Shown here piece by piece: positions 11,844 to 23,399 of a stretch of DNA of 64,000 nucleotides. Both the position numbers and the translations under genes were made by a program. Numbering within the stretch: position 1 is the stretch's first letter; each line of letters opens with the position of its first letter. Source of the stretch: Carnegiea gigantea (taxonomy: Eukaryota; Streptophyta; Magnoliopsida; Caryophyllales; Cactaceae); assembly GCA_029747015.1 (NCBI GenBank), contig JAKOGI010000128.1, positions 675,001-739,000 of the forward strand, in the 5' to 3' direction. The notes below the pieces were generated by a model, which saw only the letters and a list, made by a program, of their open reading frames with translations, made no database searches and was not told the origin of the DNA.

Positions 11844-11861
11844 TCCTCGGCAACGGTGCTA
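11844..11861 (-). other. Primer-binding site of body A, tRNA-Asp type
   Basis: On the minus strand it reads TAGCACCGTTGCCGAGGA, three changes from TGGCGCCGTTGCCGGGGA. It lies six bases beyond the shared LTR. Confidence 0.8.
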
Positions 11862-11867
11862 AAAACT

Positions 11868-13104
11868 TCATAGGATCGCAAGCGTACGGCGGGTTGTAGC
11901 TGATCAAGGTCAATCCCATAGAGACTAGGTGAAACTACTGGGTTATAAGCCCTCAGGATATGCTAAACGAATCCAAATTTGATATTGAAACTGAATTAAT
12001 CTAGTATCTAATCTAATAGATAATCAATCAAGGAATTTAATCAAACCAAGCATTTTTCTAACTCAAAACTTAATCAAGGGCCTCTTCTTTAGATGAGTAA
12101 TTTCAAAACCGATAATCAAATTATCAAACCCCTCTTTCAAGGCGGAATGAAATTCTTAAATCTAATCGACTACCATTTCGCAAGGGTTTTTGATTAACCT
12201 AACATCATTAGGAACGCGCGATTATCAAATCCAGGAGTTTCTTAAATGATGAGTCTTTCTCAAGATCACACCCACTTAAGTGGAATCTTAGCTTTCCAAC
12301 ATTCTAGTGTTACCTTTAAGTTTTTCACCAAATGTCTAAAACTAGTAAGAAATTGATCAAGTTTCCTACGCAAATCAACATCTAAGATTCAATAGAATAC
12401 ACCCAATAAATCCAAAACTCTTTTAGATCAAATCAAGAATCCGTTCAATATCAACAACTCAACTTAATTCCAAGATTAACAATCCAAAACACAACATCAA
12501 AATCAACAATAATCTAAAAGTGTAAAAACATAAAGAGAAAAGAGAAGAGAAGGGAGAGTAATTGCAACTGACGCGCGCTTGAATTGTTGTGGCAAACCCG
12601 ATCCGGAATCCGTACAATCTTTACGTTCAACTTGCTCTTCCTCTAATTTAAGTCCTAATCTAAGTAGAGTTGAAAGGAGTATGGAGATGGAATGATGTGA
12701 TGATGAGATGATGCCTTTGTTCCTGCGAAAATGACCCTATTTATAGAAAAACACAATAAACCGTAGCCGCATGATGAGGAAAAACGAACAGACTAGCAGT
12801 TATGCCGCCACCACGGAGCGTGGCATCCACCACGGGCACACTGTGGTGCTGGCTGGAATCGAAATTTTTCTATTCTTCTTCCCTCCACGGCCATAGCAAC
12901 TCAGGGGCACCCGTGGGGAGTTAAAATACATCCAATAAGAGTCAAATACTGGGTCGAAATGGCCTAAAATCCTGCAAAATACATCAACCTATACTCAAAC
13001 AAGAAATAAGAAAAAACATTATAAAATATAACACGAAGCACATAATTTTCCCTAAAAATGGAGAAAAATGACCCTAAAATAATATATAATTTAAGAACTT
13101 ATCA
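11868..13104 (-). repeat. Shared middle LTR
   Basis: It aligns with 16150-17391 over its full length of about 1.24 kb. The minus-strand start is TGATAAG and the end is CCTATGA (a G in the usual CA). A polypurine tract lies at its 5' edge and a primer site at its 3' edge, so it has served as both a 3' and a 5' LTR. Confidence 0.85.
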
Positions 13105-13145
13105 AACTTTCCCATGCTTAAACTATTGCTTGTCCTTAAGCAAAT
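13105..13145 (-). other. Polypurine tract of body B
   Basis: The minus strand reads AAGGACAAGCAATAG and then GCATGGGAAAGTT next to the LTR, the counterpart of the GAGGACGAGCAAAA...GTGGGGGTA signal of the plus-strand relative. Confidence 0.65.
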
Positions 13146-14978
13146 ATTAGATAAAACTGATAAGGGGAGATGCATATATGACTCAAAAACATAACAACCT
13201 CCGTGAAGTAGGCAAGCCATGGCATATCAAAAGCAAGAATGCCAATCAACGGCAACCCCAAATAGTGCGCAAAACATTATTAGGAGAAGGAGAAGTTTTT
13301 CGAAAAAGTACAAAACCACAAGCTCGATATCAAACATGATCATCCCCAAGGAATCGCAAAGTATATTATGCAAGCACATGAAATTGAATAGAGCCAAATA
13401 GACCGGTAGAACCTCACTTTTGGGAAATGTGAATTACTCCTACTCATGTGTTTAAAATATAGCATGAGTTCACTCAAGACTCATTCCAAAGATGCAATCT
13501 ACCATATGCCTGACAAGACACTCAAATTCTCCACCACTAAAATGCAATGTGTACAAGGCAATCAAGAGGACTTTGATAGGGTTATAACGTGGGCTAAAAG
13601 GGTTAAGAAAAAGGAGTGGACAAATGCATTTGGGACAATATAGAGCTATTTAGCCAAGTGACTAGGGAGTAACCAACAAAACATCAAGCAACTATGAAAT
13701 TTATCAACTCTCAAATTCCCAACAATACAAGGAAATAATCCCAAATGAATGAGTTGACAAAGAAGAAACATAAGCCTTTTACATATCCAATGCCACTCAT
13801 GGAGTTTCCTTCTAGGTTTTTTTTTTTTGGCTTTTGTTTTCTTTTTTTTTTTGTTTTTCTTTTTTTTCCTCACAGGATGACTTCATCTTCCTTTTTTTTT
13901 TTCTTTTTCTTCAACATAATTTTTTTGTGCAATGAAACAAAAATCACAATTATTGAAATGCATAGAATCACTCACTATCAACTCACAACTGAATACATAA
14001 ACACAACCCAATCAAGAGGGAACCAACTCAAATGCTCAATATCATCAATCCCTCAACAAACCGACATACCAAAGCGACCATAAACTCAAATATCCCCATA
14101 TACACCCATTATACGGATGAAGTGATGCCTCATAGACTTGGCTTAAAGGTAGAATATGTTTTTAGCCAAGGGGTAATATGAAGGGATCACAACAAAAACG
14201 AATATAAGCTCAAAGGGGCTGCTAGCAAAGGAGAATAAACATGTAACACAGGGGTAGGCTATTTAGCTATGTGGCTAAAATAACCAAAGAAAGAAATGCC
14301 TCTATCATATCATCAAATATGCACATGCTAATGTGGTTTTAAATAAGATTCTAGGCAAGTTCTAGAGATGCAATATGGAAGAGTCACACACATGAAAGAA
14401 ACATAAGACTAAATATAATGAATTAGTCCAAGTAAGGCTGAAAGTCTCACGACACATCTATCAAAGTCTTAATTGGCTTATAAAATGACTTCATCTACAA
14501 ACATTAGTGCAAAGGACCCTAGGGGGCAACATAGTTCTCAAACATGACAAGGGTCAAAACAAGAAATATTTACAAAACCTTTAAAAATTTTTGAACAAAA
14601 AGGGATTACACATCAAAAGTTACTCAAGCTCATGAAAGCTATTTTGCCTAAACAAAAGCATTATCGGAGGTTATCTCATACCATCCCTACATGCAATCCT
14701 ATATGCAATCCTAAAATGCAACTAAATGCAACATGCAAACAAAAAGAAACCTAAAACTATATGCTCTAAAATGTATGCAAACTAATAATCAAAATAGAAA
14801 ACATGAACAACTACCCTTTCCCCATGATTAAATAAAGCCTTGTATTCAAAGTAAGGAAACTTAGAGAAGGGGAACAAAGGAAAATTTGATCAGTTAGATA
14901 CAGAGTGCAACTAAGTTATGTGGCCTCTTAATAACCAGGGCACATGGAGCATCAGCCACTCCATTATGATGTCAAGAC
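13146..14978 (-). other. Body B, non-coding part
   Basis: The region lies between gag and polypurine tract. It aligns with body A on both sides of the interrupting element. Small frames such as 13446-13643 (+) and 13646-13873 (-) are repeat-driven: lysine-rich or phenylalanine-rich from A/T runs at 13815-13920. Confidence 0.65.
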
Positions 14979-16080
14979 TCAGCTCATGAAAGCAGATGCC
15001 GTTAAAGCATGTAGAAGCTTGTCAAACTCTTGGGACCACAATTTAGAAAATAAAAGGTAAGAGGTAATAACCAAAATCGTTCCAAAGACATTAAACATTC
15101 TCTTAACCTTATCAATGGCCTTAGAAAAATCATAGGATGGATTAAAAAATGTAGTCCATGTGATTTTCTTAGGTAAGTTCTCTAGGCATATATAATAAAG
15201 ATCAATGGAGGGATCACACCCTTTAAAGTAACCTAGAAATGCAAAATCATTAGCATTCCCACCAAGCATATCAAACACGTTATTCTCATAGCCCAAATCA
15301 TTATTAGCGTTAAAAATTATAGGATAATCAATGGTCACATCAATATAAAAGTTAGGGGAAGGAGAGGGACATGAACAAAGAATGATCAAGGGGATTAGGG
15401 AGAGCAATATTATCAAAACTAAGGCTAGGAGGCTCCTCATGCATAAACACATTGCATAACCCCTCGAAATGAGTCTTATATGGATCATGCACTTCATCAA
15501 AAGTATCTTTTGACTTAAAACATGCATTAACAACACCAAATCTAGCATCAAACCCAAAAGGTTCACCCGCCTCTAACCCCATGCACTGAGCTAAAGGAAA
15601 GGATGAATCATGTAATGATAGGACAGTAGTATTGTCCGTGGGTGATACAAAGTCAGGTTGAGCATAGCATGCACAATAAGGACACGAATTAATATCATGG
15701 TCAAAAGAATTATACAAGTCATAACAAAAAGGGGCATAGTAAGATCTAGCATAAAACACACAAGAATCAGAATATGAATATCTAAGAACACGACTAACCT
15801 TCTCAAATTCAAATGAATCCCAAGCAATCCACTCCAGCAAATCCCATGCGTCATCAACATTTTTACCATGAAAATTCCAATGCCCTAAAAGAGTTTAGGT
15901 TTCACTATTCACACTCTCATCAACAATGTCAAAATTTTCATTTACTAAGGCAATAACCACATTGAGCAAGAAAATCATTTAAACGTTTAAAATACCTCCA
16001 AAATAATTCATGCTTGAATTGGGCAAAACAGAAAAATGCCATCATTTTTTTTTTCAAAATTTTTCTTAACAAAAAACTAA
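14979..16080 (-). pseudogene. Gag-like coding region of body B, broken
   Basis: The N-terminal part near 16000 carries the FKHELFWRYFKRLND block. The middle frame (15840-15352) has LEWIAWDSFEFEKV and a decayed zinc knuckle in which one Cys is replaced (CYDLYNSFDHDINSC). A frameshift near 15370-15420 leads into the last frame, ending at 14979 with LPKKITWTTFFNPSYDF. The order of blocks equals that of body A. It is a structural-protein remnant with no enzyme domains. Confidence 0.7.
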
Positions 16081-16126
16081 AATGCTTAGTAAAACCTATT
16101 AGGAAAAATCCAATATTCGACACTAG

Positions 16127-16144
16127 TCCCCGGCCATTGCGCCA
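16127..16144 (-). other. Primer-binding site of body B, tRNA-Asp type
   Basis: On the minus strand it reads TGGCGCAATGGCCGGGGA, three changes from the Athila/Tat consensus. Confidence 0.85.
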
Positions 16145-16149
16145 AAACT

Positions 16150-17391
16150 TCATAGGCTCGCAAGCGTACGGCGGCATTGTAGCTAATCAAGGTCGATCCC
16201 ACAGAGACTAGGTGAAACTACTGGGTTATAATCCCTCAAGATATGCTAAGTGAATCCAAGTTTGATATTGAAACTAAATTAATCTAGTATCCAATCTAAT
16301 GGATAATCAATCAAGGAATTTAATCGAACCAAGCAGTTTTCCAACTCAAAAAATTAATCAGGCGCCTCTTCTTTAGATGGGTAATTCCAAAACCGATAAT
16401 CAAATTGCCAAACCCCTCATTTAAGGCGGAATGAAATTCTTAAATCTAATCAAGTACCATTTCTCTAGGGTTTTTGATTAATCTAAGATCATTAGGAACA
16501 CGATTATCAAATCTAGGGGTTTCTTAAACGGTGAGTCTCTCTCAACATCACACCCACTTAAGTGGCATCTTAGTTTTCCAACATTCTAGTGTCACCTTTC
16601 AGTTTTTCATCAAATGTCTAAAACAAGTAAGAAATTGATCAAGTTTCCTAATCACAATTCAACATCTAAGATTCAATAGAATACATCCAACAAATCCAAA
16701 ACTCTTTTAGATCAAATCAAGAATCGATTCAATCACGACAACTCAACTTAATTCCAAGATTATCAATCCAAAACATAACATCAAAATGAACAATTATCTA
16801 AAAGCATAAAAACATAAAGAGAAAAGAGAAGAGAAGGGAGCGAAATTGCTTAACTAATGCGCGCTTGAATCGTTGTTGCAAACCCAATCCGGAATCCTTG
16901 CAATCTTCACCTTGAACTTGCTCTTCCTTTAATCTAGGTTCTAATCTAAGTAGAGTGAAAAGGAGTATGGAGATGGAAAGATGGGATGATGAGATGATGC
17001 CTTTGTTGTGCGAAAATGGCCCTATTTATAGAAAAACACAATCAACCTTAGCAACACGATGAGGGAAAATGAAAAGGCTAGTAGTTATGCCGCCACCGCA
17101 GATCATGGCATCCACCACGGGTAGACCGTGGTGCTGGCTGGAATCGAAAATTTTCTATTCTTTTTCGCTCGACGGGCATAACAACTCAGGGGCACCTATG
17201 GGTAGTCAAAATACATCTAATGAGGGTCAAATGGTAGGTCAAAATGGCCTAAAATCCTGCCAAACACATCAAATAATCATACCCAAGCATAAATCGGGAA
17301 GAAGAGTATAAACTATAATATAAAGCACATAATTTTCCCTAAAAATGAAGGAAAATAGCCCTAAAATAATATATAAATTAAGCACTTATCA
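16150..17391 (-). repeat. 5' LTR of body B
   Basis: This is the partner of 11868-13104. Its outer end (minus-strand TGATAAGTGC at 17391) joins unrelated DNA at 17392. No target duplication can be tested because the opposite end of the chain is lost. Confidence 0.85.
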
Positions 17392-17401
17392 CTACTCCTG
17401 A

Positions 17402-17665
17402 CGCTGGGTGGAAACCATGCTCAGGATGAGGGAAGTGGTGGATGGGGAACGTAACATTAAGTACGCCTCGACTGTACAGTTAGCGGAGTTATTGGCTCCT
17501 TTCCAGAGCATAGATGGCGGAGAGTGAGATGATTCCTTGGTAAAAGACCCCACCGATCGTAGGGAGGAGGACATATCAAAGAACAATTCCTCATATGAAG
17601 ATTACACCCACCCGACCTATAGGCTAAAAAAGGGGGGGTGTGCATCCTGGTTCATTATGTTGTAA
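17402..17665 (+). pseudogene. Coding fragment of unknown origin
   Basis: One frame reads through 87 codons with a single TGA at 17525 and ends at TAA 17663. It is less AT-rich than its surroundings. Composition is protein-like, with segments such as STVQLAELLAPFQSIDGGE and SSYEDYTHPTYRLKK. It starts right next to the LTR edge at 17391, so its upstream part may have been cut off by the insertion. I do not recognise the family; it could be a piece of a host gene or of a retroelement gag. Confidence 0.3.
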
Positions 17666-18059
17666 TATTTTAAGAAACTAGTTGTATCTTTCAAATTCTA
17701 TTAAGAACTACTATAGTAACTGGATCTTCTTGTGACTCTGTGTCAAAGTTTTGTGTTTGAATAAGTTCGATGTAGTTAAGCTACCTACTAGCATCGTAGA
17801 TGTTTAAAACTACATGTATGCTTCTAAGTAGATCATGTATAGTGTGCATGGAAGTTGTATGTCGCCTATGCTATATTTTGGTTACGTTATCATGTGGATG
17901 GTACAATTACTTAGAACTTATTATTAATATATCCTATGAATAGTAGCATTTTCTTAACCCTAAACTAGAATTTAAGTGACATCTCCATATGCATGTCATG
18001 AGCAAATGCCACCATGCCATGAAAAACCCCCCAAGCAAATAGCTATTGATATGATTTGC
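17666..18059 (+). other. Unassigned, possible chromovirus leader
   Basis: AT-rich sequence without an open frame or a clear tRNA-Met primer site, directly before the gag remnant. Confidence 0.4.
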
Positions 18060-18680
18060 TAGCTCAATAATAAATTAAAGACACCAAAGTTTGAAGGAGG
18101 GTTAAAGCACTGGTCTATGAAGATAGGCTAAGAAAAATGGAAAGCCTGTTTGAAATAATCGAATATCCTAAGAGGTTTAAGGTATGTCTGTCTACCTACC
18201 AGTTTAAGCATGATGCAGATTACAGGTGGGGGACAGTCAAACATTGAGAAGATGAACCATCAATGATAGGGGAACAACTTAAGACCTTAATGGATACTAA
18301 ATAGTATCCTAGGGATGTAAAGAGAGCCAAAGAATAAGTACTTCTTTACCTTAAGCAAGGGAACCATGTGACTGTAATGGAGTATGCAACAACGTTCAAC
18401 GAGCTAAGTCAGGTTTGCCCCATCTTTGGTAGCCAATGAGGAAATAAGCATGAGACATTTTGAGAAGGGATTAAAAGAACATATGGTGGTCAGGTGATGG
18501 ATGAAACTGAGACAGAAGAAAAAGACCTGGATCATGCAAAAAGAAAGTTAAGCCTTGCTAGCTCTATTTCTTATGGAGGAAAAAACACCAAGGCATTAAA
18601 CCATGGGAAGGGCGAAAACAAAGGTAAGCAACTCTTGCAATGGCAAGAGAAGAAGCCATGTGACCAGTTTAACCATCGAT
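18060..18680 (+). pseudogene. Chromovirus gag remnant
   Basis: Translated across frames, 18085-18440 has the plant Ty3/gypsy Gag pattern: a lysine/phenylalanine start (KFEGG), a segment around YPKRFKV, a block ending LKQGNHVTVMEYATTFNELSQ, and then a basic, glutamine-rich tail (18494-18682). Gag forms the particle and binds RNA. There are many stops and frameshifts. No zinc knuckle is readable in 18680-18890. Confidence 0.65.
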
Positions 18681-18879
18681 AACCTGACCTATATAGGGGA
18701 ACCTAAGCCAACATTATATATATGGACAATTTGGTCAAAAGTTTTCTGATTCCCAAAGCAGCCTAGAATAACTAAGATAATGCCAAAAATAGAGATTCAA
18801 GCTTCATCATGTAGTTCAATAAGGTCATGTTTTAGCACGAGGTAACCATAACAACGAAAAGCCATATGCCAAAGGGAAA

Positions 18880-19198
18880 GTCTTTTGCTTAGAAAAGGAG
18901 GAGGTAGAGGACCTTAATGAGGTGCTATCAGGTACTATCCTTGTCAACAATCTCTTTCCCATGATTTAGTCGATTGGGGTCTTACTCATTCCTTTCTGAA
19001 TCCAAAATTTGGAAGAAATTTGCTAGTGAACCAGATGAGATAGACATACAACTGTGTAGAACTACCCTATTAACCTCTGTATCTCACAATGATTTTATAT
19101 TTAAGGACTATTTGGTTACTATGGATGGGAGAATCCTTTTTGCTGACTTGGGCCAATTAGAAATCCATGGTTATGATATCATTTTGAGAATGGATTAG
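18880..19198 (+). pseudogene. Chromovirus aspartic protease remnant
   Basis: EKEEVEDLNEVLSGTILVNN precedes the site where DSGASHSF is normal in this family; here it reads DWGSYSF, so the DSG motif is lost. The frame 18974-19198 continues with the C-terminal part ending GYDIILRMD, the usual lead into RT (normally VILGMDWL). Confidence 0.7.
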
Positions 19199-19589
19199 AT
19201 AGCTAAGTATTAGGCAACCATAGATTGTAATAAGAAGTTAATAGCCCTCTTAACCCCTTAAAGAGAGAAGTTTAAGTTTAAAGGGTGCAGCTGCTAGAAA
19301 ATAATTACAACCATATCTACAATGTAAGCAGTTATGATGACGGAAAATGTGTGTTGAGGGTATTCGTGTACAGTTAAGATGGCAAAACCAAATGAACAAA
19401 ATCTAAGTGAGATCCTAATAGCAAGAATTCCCAAGAGTATTCCAGGAGGTGCCAAGACTGCCATCCAACTGAGTGATTCAATTCATAATAGATCTTATGA
19501 CAGGTATAACCCCAATATCTAAAGCCCCTTGCTGTATAGAACCTAAGGAACTAGCTAAACTAAAGGAATTATTAGACAAATGGTTAATC

Positions 19590-20070
19590 TAACCTAGTGT
19601 CTCACCTAGGGGGAGCTCTAGTGCTCTTCATAAAGGACAAAGATGAGAGTTTAAGGCCATACATTTACTATCGGGAGGAGGGGAATAACGTGACAATTAA
19701 GAATAAACATCCCCTCCTTAGAATTAATCATATGTTTGATCAATTAGTAGGCTCCTCCATATTATCTAAGATCGATTTAAGATCACATTACCACCAGCTA
19801 AAGTCAAAAAGAAAGATGCTCCAAAAATAGGTTTTCAAAGTTGGTGGGGCTACTATGAGTTCCTAGTATTGCCATTTGGGCTAACAAAGACCCTAACCTT
19901 CTTTATGGACCTAATACATAAGGTTTTCAAACCCTTTCTTGATAACTTGATAGTGATCTTGATGTACTCCAATATTAGAGTAGAGCATGTTGAGCACCTG
20001 CGATTGGCGATAAAAACTCTAGAAGAACATAGTTTATATACTAAGCTCAAGAACTGTGAATTTTAGTTAG
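19590..20070 (+). pseudogene. Chromovirus reverse transcriptase remnant
   Basis: The frame 19597-19830 has the fingers/palm blocks ([27 protein letters not shown]). A frameshift leads to 19869-20066, starting MPFGLTKTLTFFMDLIHKVF. The four residues expected at the catalytic centre, normally FIDD before ILVYS, are missing: the sequence passes directly from NLIV to ILMYS. The enzyme is therefore dead independently of the frameshifts. Confidence 0.85.
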
Positions 20071-20730
20071 TGATTAGTGAAGGTTCATTTTCTAGGTCAT
20101 GTAGCGTTGAAAGAAGACATATTAGTAGACCTCACTAAGGCACAGGTCATATTAAACTAGCTTAGATTAACTAATAAGGCTAAAGTATAAAGCTTCCTAG
20201 GTATGGTTGTTTATTACAAAAGAATCATAGAATGATTTTCTAAGCTATGCGTACCTATTACTAAGTTGCTCCTTAAGAACAATAAGAAGATTGAAAAATG
20301 TAAGAAAAGCTTCTAAGAGCTAAAGAGACCGTTGATATTAGCTCCAGTCTTGACAATACCTAAGGGCAATGAGGGGTTCTTGATCTATGCTGATGCATCC
20401 ACGATGGGGTTAGGATGCACTCTAATATTGAAAAGGAGAGTCATTGCTTATGGTTCATGTTATTAAAGCCCTATGAAGAGAATTACCACATGTGTGACTT
20501 GGAATTAGTTGTAGTAGTGGTTGCTTTTGGAAATTTGAAAACATTACCTATAAGGGGTGAGATGTGAGATCTACACTGATTATAAAAGTTTGAAATATAT
20601 TTTTTTACTCAGAAGGAGTTAACTATGAGACGGTGAATGTGGCTAGAGGTCTTGAAAGATTATGATATAGAACTCAAGCACAACCCCGCAAAAACAAATA
20701 TGGTGGCAGATGTCTAGGTAAAAAATCCAA
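20071..20730 (+). pseudogene. Chromovirus RT connection and RNase H remnant
   Basis: Blocks recognisable across frames include FLGMVVYYKRIIE, IYADASTMGLGCTL (the first RNase H Asp), ENYHMCDLELVVVV, and a final DYDIELKHNPAKTNMVAD. The order is that of Ty3/gypsy pol. Several in-frame stops are present, many as TAG or TAA. Confidence 0.7.
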
Positions 20731-20979
20731 ACGTTCAATAAATTGCGTAGTCACTCAAGAGATGAGGTTTTGAATGGAACTAGATGTGCTCCACATACAG
20801 GTAGTTCCACTAGCAGATCGAGGCAACTTAGTAGCATCCAAATGACATCCCCTCTAGTAGATTAGATCAAATAGCTGCAGAATGAAGACCCTAAACTTTA
20901 GAAAGCAATAGAAAAAGGTATAATCAAGGAGTTCCTAGCTTAAAAAGATGTGCTTGGTATAAGTACAGGTTCTACGTGC

Positions 20980-21720
20980 CCAACATAATAGAAATAAAAA
21001 AACTACTAAAAGAAGCACATAACCGAGCACTTATCACTCACGTAAGGAGCACTAAAAGGTATCACGATCTTAAGACCCATTGGGTATGGATGAAAAAAAG
21101 ACGTTCCCAGTTATTTTACTTGCTGCCTTACCTACCAATGGATAAAAATTAAGTATAAAAACTTAGAGGGTTACTATAACCTTTAAGAATTCTAGTATAG
21201 AAATAGGCCCATATTATGATGGATTTGATCACTGGATTGCATAAACAACATAACAGCATCTTAGTGGTTGTTGAAAGCTGCACACTTTCTTGCTATTAAG
21301 GCTACTTTTGCTTTCGCGCAACTAGCAGCCCTATATATCTAAGAGATAGTAAGAGTTCATGGATACTCATCAGTGTAATGTCATATCACGACACCAATTT
21401 CATTTCTAAATTTTGGCATGCATTTTGAAAGTTGTGGGCACCAAATTGCACTTAAGTATTGCCTTTCATCCCCAATCAGATAGCAAATCTAAGAGGGTCA
21501 TCCAGACCTTAGAGGACATGCTAAGGATGTGTGCATTAGATTATGCATGAAACTGGGATCATGGTCTGCCTCTTTTTGAGTTTTCTTACAACAATAGCTA
21601 ACATGCTAGCATCGGTATGATGCAATTTGAGGCATTGTGCAGCTGACAACACAAAATACTCATTTTTAGTATGAGCTAGAAGAAGAAAAGCTATCTGAAG
21701 TAGAGCAGATCAACTAAACT
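20980..21720 (+). pseudogene. Chromovirus integrase remnant
   Basis: The zinc-binding region is suggested near 21020-21120 (RYHDLKTHW, then WMKK). The core is recognisable near 21445-21640 from the blocks AFHPQSDSKSKRVIQTLEDM, LRMCALDYA, LPLFEFSYNNS and ASIGMMQFEALC. This enzyme inserts the cDNA copy into the genome. Stops and frameshifts are frequent. Confidence 0.75.
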
Positions 21721-21959
21721 GCAGAGATTTTCAAAACCATTTGCAAAAGACTCAATTAGCTCAAAATAGACAACAAAGATATGCAAATACCAGGAAGAAG
21801 CCCTTAGAGTTTGAATTTGGAAATTAGGTGTTTCTAAAACATTCTACTCTTAAGCTAAGTGTGACATTTGGTTAGAGAGGAAATATGGGCCCAAGGTTCA
21901 TGATACCATTTGAGAGTTTGTAAAAAGTTGGACCAATTGCCATTTAACTAGCCTTGTCA

Positions 21960-22270
21960 CCCTCCCTACATGTTATACATGATGTATTTTATGTTTCTAA
22001 CCTCCATAGATTTGTGCTTGATTTAGATTATGTCATTCAATATGAACTTCTAGAAATTAGTAAAGATCTTATGTTTGTGGAAGAACCCATATGTATACTA
22101 GAAAAGGGAGAAAAAGGAGCTAAAAATTAAGATGACCATTCCATACATTAAAATGCTCTGGAAACACCACGATGGAAGCAGCGTTGGAACCTGAGTAGGA
22201 AATGCAAGAAAAGTGCACAACTCTATTTTCACCTAATACGTTAATTTCAAGGATGAAATTGCGTTTCAGG
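21960..22270 (+). pseudogene. Chromovirus integrase C-terminus and chromodomain-like tail
   Basis: DVFYVSNLHRFVLDLDYVIQ is followed by EEPICILEKGEKELKIK and IPYIKMLWKHH, the order seen in Tekay/Del elements, where the tail is thought to guide insertion to heterochromatin. The reading ends with a KDEIAFQGG-like stretch at about 22260, typical of the last residues of such polyproteins. Confidence 0.75.
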
Positions 22271-22957
22271 GTGGAATGCAATAATAAAAAATTTTAGCTT
22301 ATTAAGGTTAGTAGTTTTAGTAGTTTTAATACATTATATTTTTCATCCTAACTAAAAATATTTACAAATTTGACATGCCTTTCACAACTACATATCAGTC
22401 AATAAATTAAATTGAATTAAACTAAATTAAAATTTTACACTTTCAAAATTATCAGAGGCTTTGAAGCTCATAGCCATGGCAGCCACTAGATTGTCAGCCA
22501 CCAAGGCACCAACTGTCACGAATGTACCAGTCCACCAGCCTGTTGGTCCACTGCCACCAGAGTCACCAGAATCTTCACAATCCAACACCTAACTCTAAAT
22601 GCCAAAAATAATCTATTGAACCACCACTCATTGACCGGCTCTCCTGGTAATCCTAAAAGGTAACCTGTGTAGTCGGCTTTGTCGGTAAAACATAGTGAAC
22701 CCTAAGCCCTAACTGATGTCTATATAGGTAATTTGTATTTAGGTACCCTGAAGTTTTAGTCATTAATATTTTCATCCCTATGTCTTTAGAATTAATATTT
22801 CAGTACGTCGAAGTTTTTTTAGTTGATTTTTAGGTACCCTTCATTTTTTTCTTAATCCCTAATCTTTTAAAATTTGCGTTTTAACCCCAATCGAAAATTT
22901 TAAATTTGTGCTTGTATATTTTCTATCGTTAAGTAGTATTTTTGGTCCTCTTTCAAC
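22271..22957 (+). other. Unassigned 3' region between chromovirus and pararetrovirus
   Basis: TTTCAGGGTGGAATG at 22266 might be a decayed polypurine tract, but no LTR start follows. A 38-codon Pro/Thr/Ser-rich frame starts with ATG at 22475 (MAATRLSATKAPTVTNVPV) and has no family that I know. Two related stretches built on AGGTACCCTGAAGTTTT occur at about 22739 and 22801, followed by a third GGTACCCT at 22843. Confidence 0.4.
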
Positions 22958-22970
22958 TGGTATCATAGCC
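22958..22970 (+). other. Pararetrovirus primer-binding site, tRNA-Met
   Basis: TGGTATCATAGCC differs by one base from the initiator tRNA-Met complement that marks position 1 of caulimovirid genomes. Confidence 0.75.
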
Positions 22971-23399
22971 ATGTGACAAAAAATAATTAAGATAATTAAG
23001 TTAATTAACAATTAGTTAAGCTATTTAACTGTGATTAATGCTTGAATCATCTCCTGCTTGCCCTGGACCGAATTATTCGCACATTGTTCACTCTTTGGAA
23101 TACATTTCTCCAGTAACACCTTAATTAAACTATATAACTGATATAGTTTTAGCATTAAAAGTATAATTAACTAAAATTAAGACTAAAGTCTATGAGCTTA
23201 AGAAGCAAATATCTGCAATTCACCTTTCTCTAGTTAACAAAGTTAAACATAGCTAAAAATCTACCTCCATAGTACTCCATTTCAGCATGAATATCCTTTT
23301 CAAAACCCAAAAGACAAGAATACATTTCCTTTGCATGATATAAAAATTCAAAACAAAGTAACAGAAAAATCAGGTGAAAAATTAGCTGAAAAGGCAGAA

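Larger units (their letters stand above)
2321..17391 (-). mobile_element. Tandem chain of gag-only Athila/Tat-like elements (LTR-body B-LTR-body A)
   Basis: Read on the minus strand: LTR (17391-16150), primer site, body B (16149-13105), LTR (13104-11868), primer site, body A (11867-9763, then 3295-2321). Each LTR begins TGATAAG and is followed by its own tRNA-Asp-type primer site, so the middle LTR serves as the 3' LTR of B and the 5' LTR of A. Body A has no 3' LTR; it stops at the microsatellite, at the point matching 13315 in B. Body A is interrupted by the plus-strand element 3296-9762. Neither body has protease, RT or integrase, so mobility must have been supplied in trans. Confidence 0.75.

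Noticed and set aside
22958..22970. tRNA gene suggested by tRNA-Met complement
   Set aside because: Only the 3'-end complement is present here and at the other primer sites; no cloverleaf sequence surrounds them.
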